Positions 59,544-64,000 of a stretch of 64,000 nt of DNA are shown piece after piece (the stretch's first letter is position 1; the number at the start of each line of letters is the position of its first letter). This DNA comes from Cyprinodon diabolis (Eukaryota > Chordata > Actinopteri > Cyprinodontiformes > Cyprinodontidae): contig CM060068.1 in the NCBI GenBank assembly GCA_030533445.1, forward strand, positions 12,243,479 to 12,307,478, written 5' to 3'. Made by a program: the position numbers and the translations under genes. Below the pieces are notes generated by a model. It ran no database searches, was not told the origin of the DNA, and worked only from the letters and a program-made list of their open reading frames with translations.

Positions 59544-60040
59544 TCTACTTACTCACCAAGATTCTTTAGTCTTTTACCCAAGGTTGAATTTTTGGACTGG
59601 CTGTTGAAATTCAGTCGTCTTTCACCTATTTAGTAAATTAGACTATGACTATAAGCAGAGTTTTTCCCACAAACCAAAGAAAGTTGTCTCCCTTTTTCTT
59701 CAAGTGTTAACCAAAAAAGGATTGGATCTGGCTCTGAATAATAAATCATTCAGTGTATATATAATCACAGGCTACCACAGGCTAAAATACCAATACCTTT
59801 ATTTGATAATATTCCCTATTACAGTTTTATATCTAATATATAATATATTATATCTAATATATAATAATTAAATATAAATATGCAAACACTAAACACTACT
59901 GAAAATAAGCAAAAGGTAAATTAAAAGCTATTTAAAGGGGGGAAAAAGAGTCTGTTCAAGTTTTAAGGCTTGGTGGGTTAATGCATATAAGGGTGTTCTT
60001 CAGAAAAGCAGCAGATAAATGTAAATAACAACTGATTGAG
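59544..60040 (+). repeat. Dispersed repeat, copy 2 (paired with about 31177-31720)
   Basis: The same ordered blocks as near 31.2 kb, with heavy divergence and an AT-rich insertion around 59820-59880 (repeated ATATCTAATATATAATA). No coding frame; family unknown. Confidence 0.5.
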
Positions 60041-60804
60041 AGATCTTCAGTCCAATCAAAGCAGTAAAATTGCATTGAGTTTGAGTTTTAAAGTGAATAA
60101 TGGACAATGACTCAGAAATGCAATATGTAGTAGCATTGGATTAAAATGAATTAGCTCAGATAGCACCAGGAAGCCAGGCTATGAGGTGGGCTCGAGCTAA
60201 AAACAATGGGTCATAAAACTCTCCATGTACACATTACCAAAATGAGGTAGCCTGGTGCTTACGATGCTATCCAACCGTAGCACCAAAAAAAACCCACACA
60301 AAAAATATTTAGAACTATAAATTTACAGTAATTTTTACCATTTTTCAACGCTGTAGTTTTGAAAACGATGAAATTATCCAGAGATCTGTTCCAAATGAAA
60401 TTTCTTTTTGTTTTACACTTGTGTAAACAAAATGAAAAATAAAATCTAAGTCTAAGTATAAACTCGATTTGCTGCTCTCACTTTGTCATTGATATTTGAT
60501 CTTCAATAACAGTGTCCCCTCTTCTCTTGTGGTGTTTAACAATTTAATGGAAATGCATCTGGTACATAAGATTAAAGGTGACAGAGACTTGACATAATTC
60601 AGTAAGAACTAGTGCATTAGCTTAGTTATGTGACAAAGCTAGCCGGATGACAAAAGATATTTGTAAACACATATGACTATCACCACACCCCCCAGATAAA
60701 ATGCAGCTTATTTAGGTAGAGCCAGACTTAATGGCTTATAAAGAGAGTAGCTAAAATCATAGCCTGATAAACTAGACTAAATGTGAGATTAAATGTGTAA
60801 TTTA

Positions 60805-61265
60805 GTCTGGCCCCGATGAATTAGACATCGGAAGATTGTTGATGAGAACAAGCCGTTGTTTTTCAAACCATGTCTGTGCCTATTGGCCAGCGCTCTGACC
60901 AATGAGCACAACTGATTGTAATGTAGTAAGTGCGACAGAAAGCTGGTGAGGGAGTGTAAACAAACAGCCTGTCGGTAAAACAGCGAATACGTCCTTCTCA
61001 AAAACGAATGACCATAGAGCCTCTTCCTGGTCACGTTTCAATGAAAACCCCAAGTCTAATCCTCCCAGAACTGATTCCAAAGCTGAGTCAAAAGAGAACT
61101 GTTTAATAGTTGTTGCCATCTTCCTTATGATTTCTCCAGCGTCTCGCAGCTTTGTCGTCCTGCCCTCAAAACCCCACCCGCTTTGCATTCAAAAATTCAA
61201 ATCACATCTCTGTATTGGGATTGGCCCTCCGGTTCTAGGGCCTAGGGCATTGATCGAGGCTAGAT
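60805..61265 (-). mobile_element. Small element carrying a RecQ-like helicase fragment
   Basis: Imperfect inverted ends GTCTGGCCCCGATGAAT (60805-60821) and, in reverse, ATCTAGCCTCGATCAAT (61249-61265) match at 13 of 17 positions. They enclose about 430 bp of markedly less AT-rich DNA. The interior holds the first part of a helicase gene on the minus strand and then CCAAT-rich non-coding sequence (TTGGCCAGCGCTCTGACCAA, a near-palindrome). I infer a deletion derivative of a larger helicase-bearing transposon; the superfamily is not identified. No target duplication was established. Confidence 0.4.
60880..61188 (-). pseudogene. RecQ-like helicase N-terminal fragment
   Basis: The minus-strand frame contains MATTIKQFSFDSALESVLGG, then FSLKRDQEEALWSFVFEKDV and FAVLPTG. 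A conserved Q in xLKxxQxEAL followed about 20 residues later by a VxLPTG loop is the start of a superfamily 2 RecQ-type helicase (Q-motif region and Walker A). The expected G-x-G-K-S after PTG is replaced by CLFTLPHQLS, so the ATP-binding loop and everything after it are lost, probably by an internal deletion. The likely start is the ATG at about 61119 (MATTIK), since the first in-frame ATG at 61188 lies in non-conserved sequence. It cannot be an active helicase. Confidence 0.6.
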
Positions 61266-61292
61266 CAAACTCGCGGGCAAAAATGATTTTGG

Positions 61293-61728
61293 CCTAGTGT
61301 TGTGGGAAAATTTATACCTTTCTTCTATTATATATTAATATTCATATTTACTCACTATAAAAGTTTTCACTCAGTCTGTTTCTCTCTCAAGGCCACACCA
61401 TTCATTGCAGAATGTTGTTTGTAGACCATACATAGCTTCTTCCCATAACAATCCAGATTCTTTCTCAAGGTTTATTCATAACATGTTACTGTTAACCAAA
61501 GTGTGTGTAATTTGTTATGACTCTGACTGCTTTCCATTGTTGTAAGTAGGGGGGGAACGAATCCTATTCAGATCAGAACAGAGCAGAATGCTATGCCATG
61601 AAGGCTTCATGATGACTGTTCTCTCTTTGCAAAGATTATTAATAAATGTGCCGACTGAGTGAAATCCATCGATCTCCGTTTATTTAACTAGGATGAATAG
61701 TTGAATACTTTTTTCCCACGACACCTAG
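61293..61728 (+). mobile_element. Solo LTR (family E) with perfect 5-bp target duplication
   Basis: The LTR is 61298-61723, starting TGTTGTGGGAAAAT and ending TTTCCCACGACA, with inverted tips TGTTGTGGG/CCCACGACA (one mismatch). It is flanked by CCTAG at 61293-61297 and 61724-61728. TATA box CTATAAAAG lies at about 61356 and TTAATAAATG at about 61638. No internal genes are attached. A partial inverted copy follows at about 61880-62208. Confidence 0.9.
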
Positions 61729-61879
61729 TAAAATCATATAATATCTGCCAAAATTTACACAAAAACTCAACTATTTATATTGTAAAATTATTTCCCCTTA
61801 AAAACACTATTATTTCCCTATTTGTGCTGAATATTTCATACCAAAGTGAGGCCTTTGCATACAAATAACAAAAGATTAA

Positions 61880-62208
61880 ATGCTGTAAGAATTGTTGGGG
61901 GATTGTATGGCACACTGTTCAGCCCCGTTCTGCCTGGGCATGGTTCGTTCCCCCTTACATACAACAATGGAAAGTAGTCAGAGTCAAAACAAATTACAGA
62001 CACTTTGGTTAACAGTAACATGTTATGAATAAACCTTGAAAAAGAATCTGGCTTGTTTTGGGAAGAGGCTATTTCTGGTCGACAAACACCCTAACGCAAA
62101 GCATTGTGTGGCCTTGCAGGTGAAACAGACTGAGGGAAAATATTTATAGTGAGCAAAAAAGGATAAATTAATATATGAAATGAGAGAAATTTTAATTTTC
62201 CGACCACA
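61880..62208 (-). mobile_element. Partial LTR (family E), inverted relative to its neighbour
   Basis: Read on the minus strand it matches the 61298 LTR: TGTGGTCGGAAAATT (start), TGCTCACTATAAATATT (TATA region), CAAGGTTTATTCATAACATG, TTACTGTTAACCAAAGTGT and CTTTCCATTGTTGTA. After GGGGGAACGAA the two copies diverge, so the 3' part of this copy is lost or different. Facing the intact copy at about 160 bp distance, it makes a large inverted repeat. Confidence 0.75.
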
Positions 62209-62399
62209 GAAGAAAAGAAGAAACTGGTAAAACCAGGAAAACAATATTTTCAAAACTACAATACACAAAAGCCCTGATTTGCTAGTGGCACATGTTCAAA
62301 AGTGAAGTTCTGCTGAAATTAATCAACAGTCATAGCAGCCCATCAACTTATCCTTTGTTGTTTCTGATGATTAGGATAGTAGCAGAGTAATGCCTATCT

Positions 62400-62650
62400 C
62401 CAGCAGCCTCGGTAGAGAAGTGGGCAATACTCTGGACTGGTCGCCAATCTATCACAGGCAACACTGGAAAAAAAAAGAGTACTGACAATGGTGCATACCA
62501 CACAATCACTCAGGGCAATTTTAGGAGGCAAATGAACCTTACACCCAGGTTCTTTGACTGTGAGAGGGATGTGGAATACCAGGAGGGAACCCATACATGC
62601 AAACCCACACATGCATGCTCCATGTAGAGAAATGCTTGGCAAAAATTCTA
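62400..62650. repeat. Teleost LINE/SINE 3'-region fragment
   Basis: CTGGACTGGTCGCCAATCTA, TCACAGGCAACACTGG, CACTCAGGGCAATTTTAGGA and CATGCAAACCCACACATGCA, then GCTCCATGTAGAGA, follow the order of a widespread teleost retroposon 3' region. Diverged and without coding sequence. Confidence 0.5.
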
Positions 62651-63164
62651 CTTCAGGGCATTCTTGTTGCATGGCAACCATGCAAACAACATGTTACGCA
62701 TTACAGGTCTGTTTCTTGAAGCAAAAATCTGTTAAGGAGACATAGAAAAGACATTCCTTTTCTATTAGAGAATGTGAAAATGTGGTTAAAGAATGGAAAA
62801 CATGTTAACGAAGACAGTATACTGGTGTCTAAGCAGATAGAAATCTTATATTATTCAATCATAGGCTAACCAAGCCTTACTCTTTAAAGTAGAATAATAA
62901 ATTCTTTAAAATTAGAAGTGGCTTTACTTCTTGTGCTCTTTGTTATTCAATCTTTCCTCTTTATTCTAAGCTTTGTGGTTGTCAATATTAATTACTGTTT
63001 TCTCTGGGTACGGGGGACATATTCCACGTCCTGTTTGCCTTATTAAAGACCTGCAAGTTTTCTGTTTAATCATTAAACCTTCTACATGGTCATATCAAGT
63101 TTCTATTTGCATTTTAGTCCTACTAACAACGTGACAATTAAGGGCTCAGAGGATTTTTCAGAGA

Positions 63165-63610
63165 ATAACAGCATTGAGAAGATTTAAAGAACAACCCAAA
63201 GATGTTCTAGAGAAGAACCAGGATTACCTTATAATAAGTAAAGCTTTACGCATTTGCTAGAGTAGCTACTTAGGTGTATGACCATTTGATGTACAGTATA
63301 TGACACTGCAAACCTACCAACATATCCCCTTAAATTGATAGGTTGAAAGAAAACATTAATCTAAAAAGCAGTCAAAATCCACACCTCAGTAGAGAATTGG
63401 ATAATAAAAGGCTACCAGAGAGTTGTATGATTGTTGGATGTGGAAAGAAAGCAGTTCACAATGGAAGAATGTCTTCTGGTCAAATAAGACAAACCAAATA
63501 GCTTTTTTTTTTTACCAACATGCACTGACCTGACACTTTTTTAGACATAAATTGATCTGACCAAATCATACAACCAGCAGATCAAAAACCTGATTTACAC
63601 CAGGCTGCCC
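63165..63610 (+). mobile_element. Decayed Tc1-like fragment
   Basis: AATGGAAGAATGTCTTCTGG, TCAAATAAGACAAACC and CACTTTTTTAGACATAAATT preserve the WKNVxWSDET-type region of a Tc1-like transposase in plus orientation; here the catalytic aspartate codon reads as asparagine (WSNKT). No terminal repeats were found. Confidence 0.35.
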
Positions 63611-63659
63611 CAATATGGCAGTTAAACAATCCATTTTGCAACAGGCAGTTCTATTTAGT

Positions 63660-63664
<5 letters not shown>

Positions 63665-63728
<64 letters not shown>
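63665..63728. repeat. (TA)n microsatellite
   Basis: About 32 uninterrupted TA units. Confidence 0.95.
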
Positions 63729-63734
<6 letters not shown>

Positions 63735-64000
63735 GTCTTTGTGGCTATGGTCCTGAAAATCAGCTTCTATTATAATTTGTAAACTGAGTGGATGAAAAAA
63801 CTAAACCTCCGTTCTAACTCATTTTCTTTAACTAAATAATAAATTTGGGAACACTTTTATGAGAACATCTTTCAAATAATTAATCACAGCAAGTCGAATT
63901 GGCATTCTTTTATGGTTAGATACCTTAACTTGTTAAAGGAGTTCTTCAGGGCAACATTTTCCTTTCATCCCTTTGAGTTCAGGGTTCTTCAGGATTTCAT

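Overview
The window is vertebrate nuclear DNA, almost certainly from a teleost fish and probably a percomorph or related neoteleost. It is AT-rich and no host gene with exons could be recognised on either strand. The recognisable sequence is mostly transposable elements of kinds common in teleost genomes: Penelope-like, L2/CR1/Rex-type and R4/Dong-type non-LTR elements, Tc1/mariner, pogo/Tigger, hAT, and piggyBac-like sequence. There are also many solo LTRs and (TA)n, (TTTC)n and (ATCA)n microsatellites. It reads as an intergenic gene desert or a very large intron. All element names come from motifs, terminal repeats and target-site duplications read by eye; no database search was possible.

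Layout. 1-3.8 kb: AT-rich, unannotated. 3.8-4.95 kb: 5'-truncated Penelope-like element (minus) with its GIY-YIG endonuclease, bounded by a perfect 12-bp duplication. 6.2-6.9 kb: LINE 3' fragment (minus). 7.36-8.59 kb: nearly intact Tc1/mariner-type transposon (plus) whose transposase has one nonsense codon and a DD36E catalytic spacing. 9.2-9.8 kb: possible hAT remnant. 10.5-11.2 kb: solo LTR. 15.3-16.0 kb: decayed R4/Dong-type reverse transcriptase. 16-20.9 kb: unannotated, with blocks resembling conserved non-coding DNA. 20.9-23.5 kb: hAT-type miniature element, then a LINE with a 342-aa uninterrupted reverse transcriptase segment. 25 kb: LTR. 27.4-28.4 kb: pogo/Tigger-like remnant. 29-33.4 kb: a duplicated segment of about 260 bp, a solo LTR and a broken LINE reverse transcriptase. 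36.2, 38.7, 40.2 and 43.2 kb: solo LTRs. 42.0-43.2 kb: TTAA-bounded miniature element and the start of a piggyBac-like gene. 44.0-44.6 kb: CpG-rich LTR-like block. 46.0-47.2 kb: Tc1-like shell carrying a (TA)n tract and a nested hAT-type element. 49-51 kb and 56 kb: more LTR and retroposon fragments. 60.8-62.2 kb: a small element with a RecQ-like helicase N-terminus, a solo LTR, and an inverted partial copy of that LTR. 63 kb: Tc1-like remnant and (TA)n.

No element looks autonomous. The terminal repeats and target-site duplications are the best-supported claims, because they can be checked directly in the sequence. I found no convincing undescribed biological system. The best leads are the Penelope-like copy whose truncated 5' side carries an inverted copy of its own terminus, the DD36E transposon one stop codon short of an open frame, the RecQ-fragment element, and several blocks that could be conserved enhancers.
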